This document shows, one piece after another, positions 34,892 through 48,100 of a DNA stretch of 64,000 bases. The translations under genes were made by a program, and so were the position numbers. The DNA comes from Golubevia sp. BC0850 (Eukaryota; Basidiomycota; Exobasidiomycetes; Golubeviales; Golubeviaceae). Under the pieces are notes generated by a model. That model did no database searches and was not told the DNA's origin. It was given only the letters and a program-made list of their open reading frames with translations. How positions within the stretch are numbered: position 1 is the first letter of the stretch; the number at the start of each line of letters is the position of its first letter. The stretch spans positions 372,001-436,000 of the forward strand of contig JAAVVG010000018.1 in assembly GCA_012976225.1 (NCBI GenBank). Direction: 5' to 3'.

Positions 34892-35455
34892 CTATCAATT
34901 TGTCCTTGCTCAGGGGCTCCAGGCCACCACAGTCGCATCTTTATCGTAGCATTAGGATCCAGATCCAGATCCAGAGTTCTGAGGATAGCTCTGATGACCT
35001 ATAATTAGGGAACCAAAGTTGATCCTCGAGGTTGTTGAGTTTCGGGAAATCCTCTCTTGCTATGCCACCACGCCTGGGATTGAAGCAGATGGGAATAGAG
35101 GAGGTTCTCCTAGAGGTGTTGTTCTTGCTGAGGAGAGAATAGCAGCTCGATGGATTGGACGGACGGGAAGAATTTCTGAGCCAGAGTGACGATTGAATTG
35201 CTATCTCCTTGAATTTGACAGAGATGAGAGAGAATGGATCTTGATTGCCGGAGCGAGAGTGAGTGGTTAAAGAGAAGTTGGCTCGCTCTGCTTCTTGACT
35301 TCGTAACATTCATCCAAAAATCAGCAATCTTTCATTCTGAGCCTAAAGGTAGATGGAGCCTCCAGAATATCTCCTCTATTTGCTCATCATTCGTTTCACT
35401 GACACTCTATATGATCTCTTCCTCCTTCTTCTCTCTCTTTCTCCTCATAGCCAGC
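34892..35455. other. intergenic, possible decayed sequence
   Basis: Minus-strand frames at 34941-35313 include a stretch (SHLCQIQGDSNSIVTLAQKF) that looks vaguely like an F-box/leucine-rich-repeat protein but is broken and short. I do not assign it. Confidence 0.3.
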
Positions 35456-36580
35456 ATGGTCTCAATCAACGACGCTCTACCATCCGAAGCCCTCTTTTCC
35501 ATCTTCAAATGCCTGGTTTAAAATCAGGTTTCCAGACTCAGAGTTGTTTGCAAGTCTTGGAAGGAGATCATAGACGAGAACAGGCCCTTCTGGCAGTTTC
35601 TAGGCCTAGAGAGATGGGAAACTCTCGAATGGAACCCATCGATCCTCGATCTATTCGATGAAAGAGGTAGCACCACTCTCAAGGAAGTCTCTTTCTATGC
35701 CAGGAGAATTGAGAAACTACAGGATCAAGCGCAGAAAGACGTCAAACAGCTGATTTTAACTCTTCAAAAGTCGAAGGAAACGCTTCAATCTCTCTACCTG
35801 AGCCTATCGAATGTTTACGTTTCCCAACTTTCAGACCAACTGATCCCTCAGTTGCACAGCTTCGCCAATCTCGTCGACCTGCGGTGATGGACATCAAGGA
35901 ACGTTCGCCTTCCCAGGCTCTCCCAAAGTCCAGAACTAGTCGCTGGTGAAAAGAGCTCATCTCCTCTTCGGATCTTATGGATTTGGTCGCTCCCGGGCTC
36001 TCTTCAACTTCAGTCAGAGATCTCTCAGAATCTATCATCTCTGGTGTTGGGAAGATCCAAGAGTCATTCAGATCGGAGAAGGATCCTCTCCCCGTCGGCT
36101 GAAAATCTCAAGCATTTAAGTCTCAGACTAACAGGAAGTAGTGGGGGGATAGCTCCACTTCGATTTCCACAGATGGAAGTGCTAGAGATCAACGACGGTA
36201 ATCAACGATTCCCAAGCTGGATCATCATTCCGCCGACGACGAAGGTCGGGTCTTCCTTTCTTCACTCTAATCTCCCATCAATTTCCGAATTAAGAGTCGG
36301 CCCCGCGTTCTACTGGGAGGATCTTACGGGTAGGTGTCCGGCACTGTAATCCCTTCGAATCGATGAGGTTGAGGCTGGGTACATTCTCCGTCTGCTGGAG
36401 GCAAGAAGAGATCAGGTTAAAGCAGGCACTCTAGTTGATGGAATCAACATGGAACCTCTCAAGAGACTCGTTCTCAAGCTCAACAGACATACTCAACGAG
36501 ATCAAGAAAGATTCAGGAAATTGGCTGAGAGAGTAGTGGATCAGAAATCGGAGCCAGATTTCTGGGAAGTTCAAATCTAA
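35456..36580 (+). pseudogene. F-box-type protein gene interrupted by three in-frame stops (374 codons)
   Basis: One reading frame runs from ATG at 35456 to TAA at 36578-36580 with no indel needed. The N-terminus has F-box character (LPSEALFSIFKCL, then VSRLRVVCKSWKEIIDENRP and FWQFLGLERW). The rest resembles leucine-rich or RNI-type repeats (NLKHLSLRLTG, FPQMEVLEINDG, LPSISELRVG). Stops lie at 35519 (TAA), 35885 (TGA) and 36347 (TAA). F-box proteins recruit substrates to SCF ubiquitin ligases, and fungi carry many fast-evolving, often pseudogenised copies. Each stop could arise from CAA or CGA by one C-to-T change. I see no splice pair that would remove them. Confidence 0.7.
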
Positions 36581-37589
36581 AGTGAGATTGAGTGAACACT
36601 GCCACAACTCTGAGTAAACTTCTGCTAATCTTTCTTCTTTGCCTTTGGTTTGACTTTCTCTGATCTCTTCTCTTTTCTTACAGTCCTTGTTCCTGGACTG
36701 CTACTCCAAAATCCGCCACTCGGGATTGAATCTGTTTTTGTTACTTGTGAGTCGAGTTCACAAGTCAGGTTCAAATTACTTCCTTCATTTGCTTTGATTT
36801 TACCTGCTTGATCTTAATCCGCCCTTCATCCCTTTCCCTCTACATCACCTTCGAGAAGACTCATCGCTCGAATCGAACATTTGCCAAATTGCTAAATCCT
36901 TTAAGTCGTGAGTTGTTTCACCCCTTCCACCAATGATTCATCGGCTTCATCTTCTAATCATCACTGACCCCTCAATGTTGTTACCCCTTTCTTCTCCAGC
37001 AGAAGAGGAGTCGTGACGTTTCTCGCTTTCCACGCCCAGAGATCCAATTCTCCCACCAACAGATTTTCTAGAATGAACTTGTTCCGTTTTCTCATGCTTG
37101 GACTCTCGTTTATCAACTTTCTCAAATACTAGTCTGTCTACAAGTACAGACCGGAGGGGTATAATTCTCGGCCTTTGTCTCGTTCGTTCGACGCTTTGTT
37201 TGTTTGTGAGCCTTCAACCCCTCTCCTGAGAGGGAGAACTAGAGAACTCAAGATCTTTCGCAACATCTTTGTCTGTAACAACTTGTTCTCAAGTTTTGAG
37301 CTCACTCATTAGAAGTACAACTGGATTTGCGAGGGAGAGAAGGAAGAGCGCGTACCAAAGATATCTTGAAGGTTCCTCCAGTAACAGCATCAACATCTTC
37401 ACCTTCATCTTTTTTTCTAATTCTTTGGTTCTGATCTTCTAATTCGTCCCTCAAATCACTTTCAACTCCCTCAACTTTCCGAGAGAGGACGCATTCCTAT
37501 CCGGTCCTTGGCTCTCCCCCCCCCCTCTTCTTCCTCCTCGTCCTCCCTCTTCTTCAACGCGTTTCAATTGAGCATCTACTCTTTCTTCA
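36581..37589. other. intergenic, PP1 promoter and 5' UTR
   Basis: About 1 kb between the F-box pseudogene and PP1. The last 200 bases are pyrimidine-rich with a C9-10 run near 37519. No ORF or RNA is supported. Confidence 0.5.
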
Positions 37590-39985
<2,396 letters not shown>

Positions 39986-40930
39986 TTCGATGTAGAGGCT
40001 GCAACTGGCTGAAAAAGGAATTTGGGTTTGGTTTATGTATCAGGTCAGGGAGGCAGGAGAGTGAATGAAGAAAGCTGTAGTGGAAACCTTTGGATAGAAC
40101 TACGTACAGGTAGAGGATCAAAAATCAATCACGATATAGCATTAGCAGAATCCAAAGAATCAAACGGGAGAATTTAGGGAATCCAAGAGATCTTCACTTT
40201 CAACAAAGAAAGTCATTAAAGGCCAACAGTTCTAGATTGCTTATGATATATTTTCTTGAACTTTCATCAACGAGAAGCATACCTCAAGCCACTTTCAGTA
40301 AAGAGCGATCAATCTTTAATCTCTAAAAATCTTACGTCGACTACCCTCGCCTCTCTCTTCCCCTCCCACTCTGTCCATCAAATTCAACTCACAAGTCCTC
40401 AACTCTACAAGAACATGACCTCCATTCCTTCAACTCCACATCCCAATCCAAGAATCTACTTCCCGCTCCCTGTCCCCATTTCTGACTTTTCATGCCTCAA
40501 ACATAGCTTCCGCTACCTCCCCCCATGACATCATGGCTTTCTTGATTCTTCTCTGGGTTTCTGACATCTTTCTGTTGATTTACTCCCCCAAATCTCGCTT
40601 GACGCTTTCTTCAATTCTCCAACCCCTTCGTTGTTTCGACCATCTCACATCTCACAACCCCCTTTCTTTTTCGTTTCCTGTACTTTTAAATAAAACACTA
40701 AAAAAGAGTCTCTAGTCTGTGAATCAATCGGAGCTTCTGCTTTAGAATTTCTCGTTAAGGATCGCGATCTGGAGTCCACTAAAAGCTTCAAGCAAGACAG
40801 CTCAATCAACCGTGATTTGATCATCTTCTTTCATTTCAGAAGTATCTACCAGGTTTCTATGAGGAATCAATATCGAAGTAATTGAGATAGCGTAGATGAG
40901 CAAAACTCGGCAGGCGAGTGTAACGATCTC
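39986..40930. other. intergenic, convergent 3' ends
   Basis: About 945 bases between PP1 and lysozyme-like gene A. The middle part is T/C-rich. No supported gene or RNA is seen. Confidence 0.5.
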
Positions 40931-42002
40931 TTAACAGGCTTGGGAGATGTCGTTTCCATCCTTTCCTTGGGCAAATCCGTTCAACAATCCGTTCAAGTAG
41001 TTCAAATTCTGACCATCTGGACCACAAGCTCCAGAACCTTGCATTCCTTGATACCATCCGTTGTAGCCACCCATTGCCTTTAAAGAAGGAAAAAAAGGGG
41101 GAAAGGGTTGTTGAGAAAGAGACGTCAGCCACAAGTCCGCACCCTGCTTTCCCTCTGGACTAATATCTAGAGACAGTGAAGAGAGAGAGTTGTACTCACC
41201 AACAAGAAGTTGCCACCCTGTTGGTTGATCTGGTCTTGAAGGTAGCTGGCACCCTTTCCGATGTTGTAGGCAGGGTCGGCACAGTTCACTCCAGATTCGC
41301 ATTTGTCTCTTTGAGAGTGGAAGAGAGAATGTGGAGCAGAGAGAATGTGGAGCAAAGGTGGAAAAGTGAAAACAAATAAAGAAAGAAAGGGAAAACGTTC
41401 GCGTCAGTGGCGACGCCTTTCTGTCGATTTCAGTTCACTTGCCCTTGTCCTCTCCTGAGTCCTCCCCCATACTCACTGAGTGATCTGCATAAGGCCGACC
41501 TCTCCTCTTTGTCCATAGACGTTAGCATTGCAGGAACTCTCTTGCAGAGCGATGCTCATGAGAATGATGAGAGGGATTCCACTGCTTTGAGAGGCGGATT
41601 GGAATTGACTGAAGTATTGCTGACATGGCTGGAAGGTCGGGGCAGAGTAGGCTTGATCATCTGGAATGATATCTAGATCACTGATTTGAACGTAAGCGGG
41701 GTTCCAGCCCCCAGCGTCGAGTCCACAGTTCAGCCAGTACTTGGATCCGTTTGGCTCGTCGTAAGAGGCGTTCGAGGCTCCGCAGTCGTTGTACTTGCTG
41801 GCCATGTCTGTGAGTAGAGGGCGATCAAGGACAGGTCAGCTGAAGTGCTCAAGGAATGTTAGTATCAAGGAGGTTGTTGTCTTTCAGCTTTCTCCCTCGA
41901 CTCACCTCCTCCGTTGTTCGAACGCTTGGAAGAGGGAACAGCAGCGGCTGAGACAGCCAAAGCGGACATTAGAAAAGAAGCGGTGATTTGAATGACTTGC
42001 AT
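40931..42002 (-). CDS. secreted lysozyme-like (GH23/SLT-fold) protein A (227 aa)
   Basis: Four exons: 42002-41906, 41807-41477, 41308-41200 and 41077-40931. A signal peptide is clear (ITASFLMSALAVSAAAVPSS), followed by a very short linker and the catalytic domain. The SLT-like features are IALQESSC with the putative catalytic Glu near residue 122, then GEVGLMQITQ, matching the ES...GLMQ pattern of GH23 transglycosylases and goose-type lysozymes. Later blocks are YNIGKGASYL and GGYNGWYQGM, with LNYLNGLLNGFAQGKDG near the C-terminus. Eight cysteines (DCG, NCG, QPC, SSC, DKC, NCA, ACG, terminal AC) are shared with the other members and probably form four disulfides. This is the family member with the shortest linker. 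A TATAAAAG box lies on the minus strand at 42196-42203. It could cleave peptidoglycan or chitin-type polymers, but which one is unproven. Confidence 0.88.
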
Positions 42003-42195
42003 CTTGAATAAGAGAACAGAGAGAGAAGAGAAAAGGGAGAGGCTTCTGAAGAGTCTGGAAGAAGATGAAAGAGAGAAAATAGAGAAAACTAGATCCGTCA
42101 AGGACAACTAGGTTTGAAGAGAGAAAGAGAAAGAGAGTGTGAGGAAGTGGAGAGAAGATGGAGAGAGAAACAGTTTCCATCGAAGGAAGAAGCCT

Positions 42196-42203
42196 CTTTT
42201 ATA
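42196..42203 (-). promoter_or_regulatory. TATA box upstream of lysozyme-like gene A
   Basis: TATAAAAG on the minus strand, about 195 bases upstream of the start codon at 42002. Similar boxes precede genes B and C. Confidence 0.6.
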
Positions 42204-43312
42204 CCATCTTCTGGACCGGCAGAGATAGGGAGGGGTGGTACAACAAAAATGACGATGTCAGTTCGCCACGCACCTCATCCTCATCACAGACGGTTCCGAT
42301 TTCAGCCCTCATTCCTGACAGCGAGCCGGATTCAGAATTTGCAAATCTCAGATCTTTGAAGAGAAAGAGAAAAGAAGTGCTGCTGGTTGAGGTGGCTGAA
42401 AGAAGGGGCTGCGTGGCGAATCTTCGTGGGCGTAATTTCCCTCTCGGCTGGCCTCGTCTTTCTTCTGTGAGCAGAGGTTTCACTCCGTACATGCACGAGT
42501 TTTCTTCTTCCAACCTTTCATCTTTCGTTCCTGTTTTCGTTCCGAATCCTGCATGGTTGATCGGAAAGACTGGAAACGTTTCTTATCCCTGGAAGAAAGA
42601 TTCGCGAGTAGTGAAGGGTGCAAGATGGCTGACATCGAGTGGGTGGATACTTCAGCTTCAACTGTAAGAGCACCTCAATTCTCAAGAAATTCTCTTCCAA
42701 AGTTGAACAGGTACAGCGCGGAACATTCTCGGGTTCCTGCTTCATTTGCATTGGACGTGAGGAATCACTGAACCACACAGAGCGAAGGTTGGACAGTCCT
42801 TGGCCTCACAAATGCCTTCGCAAGGGTGTTGCCTAGAATTGATGTTTCATTCATTTACAGAGTCTCTTTCGGAACATCTAGCGCAGAAACCTATACGAAC
42901 TCGACAATTTCCTTTAACTGCACTTGTCGAGATTCCTAATCGATCCCAACCCCCACCCTTCTTTTCCGAGGAGCCACCCAGCTGTCATTTGATAGAGGTA
43001 GTCCAAATTATTCTGGAGGTTAAGAAGCAGAGAGTTTAAGTGCATCGGACTAGCAGCGGAGAGGCGAACTTTTTAAACCTCTGAAACTCACTGGTCTGTG
43101 ACATCCATCGGGCCATCCTTCGTGCAAGCTCGACACAGCTTTGGCCTGAGTCATACCCAGGCTCCAGTTATCAGAGGTTAGATACAAGGTAGGAGATAGA
43201 TCAGCACATGCCCTCTGGAAAGAGCGTAAATGGAGCGCCAGTTTTGGGGAAAAGACTGCACCTGAATCGAACTCGTCCGTCATCGACGTTGGACTTCGTC
43301 TTTTCTACTTAC
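42204..43312. other. intergenic between lysozyme-like genes A and B
   Basis: Upstream part of gene A's promoter and the 3' side of gene B. A weak continuation of gene B similarity (GMTQAKAVSSLHEGWPDG on the minus strand, about 43090-43175) may be its remnant last exon. The plus-strand ORFs at 42158-42836 are not supported. Confidence 0.45.
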
Positions 43313-44460
43313 CCATTGTACATCCCGAAGGCTTACAGGGCGTTGTCATTCGAGTCTTTCATTAGTCCACTAATGTAAGATGCTGCTTTGTCGACATTGA
43401 ACCCCACATCTTACAATCGCCTTTTGGCGCTCCACCGCACTTATCATCTGTCAACTGCATAAGACCGTTTTCTCTTCCATTACCTCCGAGATTTGTATCA
43501 CAGCTACTTTCTTGAAAAGCGAAAGAGAGTAAGACCGTCAAAGGCACGTTATGCTTCGCTGCTGCGTTCTTGAAAGCCCAAAGATGCTTCTTGCAAGGAG
43601 CAAAGAGCTTGCTCTCGCCTGCCTGTTCTGGAGAAAGCATCTTGAGATCCGAAAGTTTGACATCTGGAGGAGACCATCCTCCTGATTCCACTCCACAATT
43701 AAGGAAATCCTGAGTTCCATTTGGTTCGTCTTCCGAAGCACCTGGGTTAGGACACTTCCCTTTGAGCGTCATTCCGATAAGACCTGTGAAAAGAAGTAAA
43801 GGTTTAAGTCAGCTCAGAGTGCAATGAGAATGCGCATTTGAAATGGTGCTCACCTTTTCCATCTGAGCCAGAGCTAGACGTGTTACTTATGTATGCTGCG
43901 AAATTGGTGTTCTTCTCGGCGTCATTGACTCTTCCAGATAAGGTTGAGGTTGAAGTCCAGCTTGCAGATTTTGTAGAAGTCGGAACTGAATCCGATTTAG
44001 ATGCCGACCTTGAGGAATCATCGTCTAGAAAGATCTCATCACATTCTCCTTCATCGACGTCCTTGTCTTCTGTCCCATCCTCTTCATCTTCGCATTCTCC
44101 ATCATCTGTACCATCCATCTGGTCACTCTCATCGTCCTCATCGCACTCTTCGTCTTCATCCCCGTCCTCTGAGTTCCCTCTCATTTCATCTGGATGATCA
44201 CACTCCCCTTGTTCGAGGTCGATGTCCGTAGAATTGTGTTTCCTAGGTTGAGGAGTCTCTCTCTTCCAAATTTCTCTCACCTCTACCTCTCCCATAGGCC
44301 TAGTGTGATTTGGAGATGTTAAATTTCGTTTGTAGTGATCTCTTCTGAATGAAGGTGTCATAATATCTGAAAGTGTTGATCTACGAATTGAAGTTGCTTC
44401 ACTGACTGAGAGAACCATGATGAAGATTGTGAGAGTAGCGAGTGATAATCTGTATTTCAT
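43313..44460 (-). pseudogene. lysozyme-like (GH23/SLT-fold) gene B with acidic linker, probably decayed at its 3' part
   Basis: Exon 1 (44460-43854) encodes a signal peptide (LATLTIFIMVLSVSEATS), a basic stretch, then about 60 residues of Asp/Glu with regularly spaced Cys (GECD, EECDEDD, GECEDEE, EGECDE) and a Ser/Thr linker. Exon 2 starts at 43783 and holds the domain: FLNCGVESGGWSPPDVKL, LFAPCKKHLW, FAFQESSC (putative Glu near residue 294) and GLMQLTDDKC. The intron that splits A, C and D after MQIT is absent here, as is the next one. After D-C-K-M the frame shifts by one: a matching frame continues F-N-V-D-K-A-A-S-Y-I-S-G-L and meets a TAA just before an A-F-G-M-Y-N-G block. Without correction the product ends at 43362 (341 aa). 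It may still make a shortened protein or be a pseudogene. Confidence 0.65.
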
Positions 44461-45194
44461 CTTGTAAGGGTTTCAGCTGACGATTCGATGATTTGAAGGA
44501 GCGAAATGCTCGAGTGGAAAGAAGAAGGCGAAGATTTGAATGAAATGCTCAAGGCGTAGGGATAAATGATAAATTGTTTCAGGACTTGAAGTGAGTTGAT
44601 AGTTTCGAAGGTCTCGTATTGAAAAGAAGAAGTAAGAAGATGAAGAGAAGGAAGTGGATCTGAGGGAAATCGAAGGGGGGCACCGAATCCGCATATCCCT
44701 TTATACGACAGTTTGAGTCACTGAGTAGTGGGCGCCACTCGGTAACGCCCTCGAACTATTAGATACTCAGTACTCTACATGTGGTTTGACTGTGAAGTTG
44801 CCAATTATATATGTAGGGAGGAACGAGAACGAAGGGATAGGAAATGAGAGTCGACGCCACACCACTCAGTAAAAGCATCGCGCCTGAACGCCTCGACGCC
44901 TCCGATCTCAAACTTCTGAGCCTCGAGGATTTTTACCAATTGAATTTGAACTACAGATTACAAAAGTATTTTGAACTTTTGAAATGAAACAACAAAGCTT
45001 GTGAAGCAATAAAGTACATAGAGAGAGGGGTGCAAGAAAGAGACCGGTAGCATGGCTGAGGCAAACTAGGAGAAACAGCATGATGGTTGATGGATTGAAA
45101 TTTACGCTTGTTAATTTTTGAATCGAAAAATTAAAGAGATGACTTGTTCACGATACGGAGAATTCAAGAAGTAGAAGTTGTGGATTGAAGACCT
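44461..45194. other. promoter of gene B and 3' region of RAT1
   Basis: Contains a TATAAAG box on the minus strand (44699-44705) about 240 bases upstream of gene B's start. A tcgacgccacacca motif (44851-44864) recurs exactly upstream of gene C. No ORF is supported. Confidence 0.5.
44699..44705 (-). promoter_or_regulatory. TATA box upstream of lysozyme-like gene B
   Basis: TATAAAG on the minus strand, about 240 bases upstream of the start codon at 44460. Confidence 0.5.
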
Positions 45195-48100
45195 TTAATG
45201 ACCTCTTCCTCTCCCACGCCCTCTCCCTCCTCCTCTGGTTGGATCACCATTTCCATGGAATCCAAGAGGTCTTGGAGGTAGATTAGATCCATAACTAGGG
45301 CCAGCTGGTGGAGGAGCCTGACCGTATCCGTATGGATTGGAATGCTGAGGTTGCTGTGGATAGGATCCGTAAGATGTTTGAGGAGCTGCTGCGTATCCGT
45401 AGTTGTTGGCTGCTCCTCCACCACCATATCCTCCATATCCTCCATAGCTCGAACCATAGTTAGAAGGAGGGTAGTTGGCAACAGGAGCTGGAGCTTGAGG
45501 AGCTGGAGCTTGATAAGGTTGAGCGGGTCTAGCTGGCAAAGAAGAAGCACCATAACCACCGTAACTTGAAGCATGAGGAGTTGGATTTGCTTGTCCATAT
45601 CCTCCAGAGCCTCCATATCCGCCATAAGATCCACCAGCTCGAGGTTGAGGTTGTGCTGCATAAGCATTAGAACCTCCGTATGCAGTTCTCTGAGGTTGTT
45701 GATACTGACCATTTTGAGGAGCGTAAGGATTCGATTGATTAGGATTTGCATAAGGATTTGAAGGTCTTTGACCTTGATAACCACCATAACCACCACGAGG
45801 AACTGGAATTCCATTTATGTTTGAATTGACTGGACCATGTCCAAATCTCATGTTTCCATGATTTCCAACTCCTGGACCCTGATAAGAATGACCTCTACCA
45901 GATCCTCTATGTCCACCACCTCTACCTCTACCTCTTTGATCAGGTCCACCTCTTCTTGTCCAATCTCTATCTCCATCGGTTAAGACTGTCTTTGGCAATT
46001 TGACTCCTTGTAACAAAACACTTCTATGAGGACTTAATTGTTTTGGGAAATCGAAAAGGACTGAAATGCAATGAGGGTTTGTGATGTCTTTAGCATCAAC
46101 TTTGTTTAATGGAGAAGAGATTGAAGAACCTGGAATGAGTTCTGGATCAGGTTTGACGAAGCCAGAAATTCCACCAGTGAGAGTTGCATCTAAAGCTACT
46201 GGTTCTGAAGTCTTCCTTTTAGCGTATAATTTGCAAAGAGAATCGTAAACCGCAGAATCTTCTGAAACGAACAAGGCGTCATTTCCAAAGGAGTTTCGTC
46301 GGTTCTCATCTTCATTTAACTCATCGTACTTGGTGTTGAGAGCATTCAATAACCTGGTCTGATCGATGAAGGGTAGAAGAGCTACTCCTTGCCAAGCCAT
46401 CTTCTTTCCATTCATGTCGATTTCAAAGTCGACCGGATAGTAATCGATGATAGCTGACTCTTCGTCCGTCATTAGAGGACGGAAAGCAGGCGGAATTGAG
46501 AATCGACTGGGTAGATGAGGGAAGGGAGAGAGAGAAGGAAGTAAGATTGAGATGAATTGAGAGTTCGAGAACTGAATCGGCAGTTGTACTCGCCTAGCAG
46601 CGGGGAACACACCCATCAGCTGTTCGAATGGCCTGAAAGGTTTTCCCAATTCAAACTTGATTTCCATCTCTTCGATCGCCACGAAATCAGCAGCAAAAGG
46701 CGAGTAATAATAAGGGTAATACCATTCCCAACTGGGACAACCTTGATAATAATAAGCCAAAACCCAACAAAGACCTTCAACATAAGACTTAACGATCTGT
46801 TGTCTAGTTTCAACCTCTTCCAATTCGATTCCAAACTTCTGTCTATAATACCTCTGACGATAACCTGGTTCCCATAATTTGACAGTGTCTTCGTACTCAA
46901 CAGTTCCATCAGCATTGATTTTCCTTCCAGTCTTGATAGCATCTGAAGAAATCGGTTCAGGTTCAGTCTCACCTTCACCATCAGCTTCTTCTTTCAAAGC
47001 TTCTTCAACATCTTCAGCTTTAGCTTCAAGTTCAGCTTCTTCAGAATCTATCGCTTGAATTTTTGAAGAAGGTTCTAAATCTTCTTCTTCATCTGAATGA
47101 CGTCTCTTACGACTTGAAGTTGAATCCTCTCCCTCGATTTGAACATCCACCATTTTCTCATCTTTCGATTCGATTCCATCCTCTTTCTTCTTTTTCTTTC
47201 CACCCATTTGAGCTTTCAACAATTCAGCCGCACTCTTATTATCCTCAGGGAAATGAGTATGGGTAGCACCATTCTTTACTTTGACCTCTACGTAACCTTC
47301 TCCAGTGACATTGGTATTACCAAGTTCATTATCTCCAGCATTTCCATCCATTTCACCATTTTCTCTCCTCTGTCTATTCTCTTCTTCAGTCTTCCTTCTC
47401 TTCTGATTGTTCTCCATCTTCTCCTCCAACTCCTTCCTCCTCTTGAAGATTTCATCTTCATGACTGGCTAAACCTTCCATGATGATTTGAGCAGACTTGA
47501 GTTCAACACTACCATGTTTAGTAAGATAACCACCAGATCTAGGTAACTCTTCTTTCCAAATCTTCAGTAACGTCTCGATAGCCCCTTCTCTGATTTCCAG
47601 CGAAGGTAAATGAGGTAAGAAATCATTTCCAACGAAGAAGATCAAAAACACCCAATCATCAATAGCTCTCTCCAAGTCAAAAGCGAAAGGTAAACCTCCA
47701 ACATTCAATTCCACCTCTAAGTATTCTCTCAAAACTCCAACGTCCAAAAAGATAAAGGGTTTCTTATCAGCAGGTGCACTGAAAGGTTTCTTCTCAACCT
47801 TGTTCTCTTCTTTTGGAGGTAAAGCTTTAGAGATACAATTAGCAGCGATGTGACCTTCCTTACTGCATTTGTTACAAGTAGGAGGTCCTCTTTTAGAATC
47901 TTGAGCGAAAACGTCTTCTCTCAAAACCTTGAAATAAGGTTCATGAGTTGCTAAACTCAACATGATCAAATCAGCATCTAAACCATAAATGACATGTTTC
48001 GTATTTGGATCATGAGAATCGTTTGATCTTTGTCTTCTAATGAATTCCATGATTTTATGTTCTCCTTCTCCTGGAACAGAAGCATCTGAAATGATGACTT

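Noticed and set aside
42158-42836. Plus-strand frames upstream of lysozyme-like gene A
   Set aside because: They lie in the promoter region of gene A, overlap each other in different frames, and show no motifs.
45164-45814. 216-codon Leu/Met-rich minus-strand frame
   Set aside because: It is a frame shadow of the Gly/Tyr/Gln repeat region of RAT1, and its repetitive composition follows from the real frame.
46507-46593. Continuous RAT1 frame through this stretch
   Set aside because: It inserts 29 residues that are foreign to the XRN2 family, and a GC-AG splice pair restores the family sequence.
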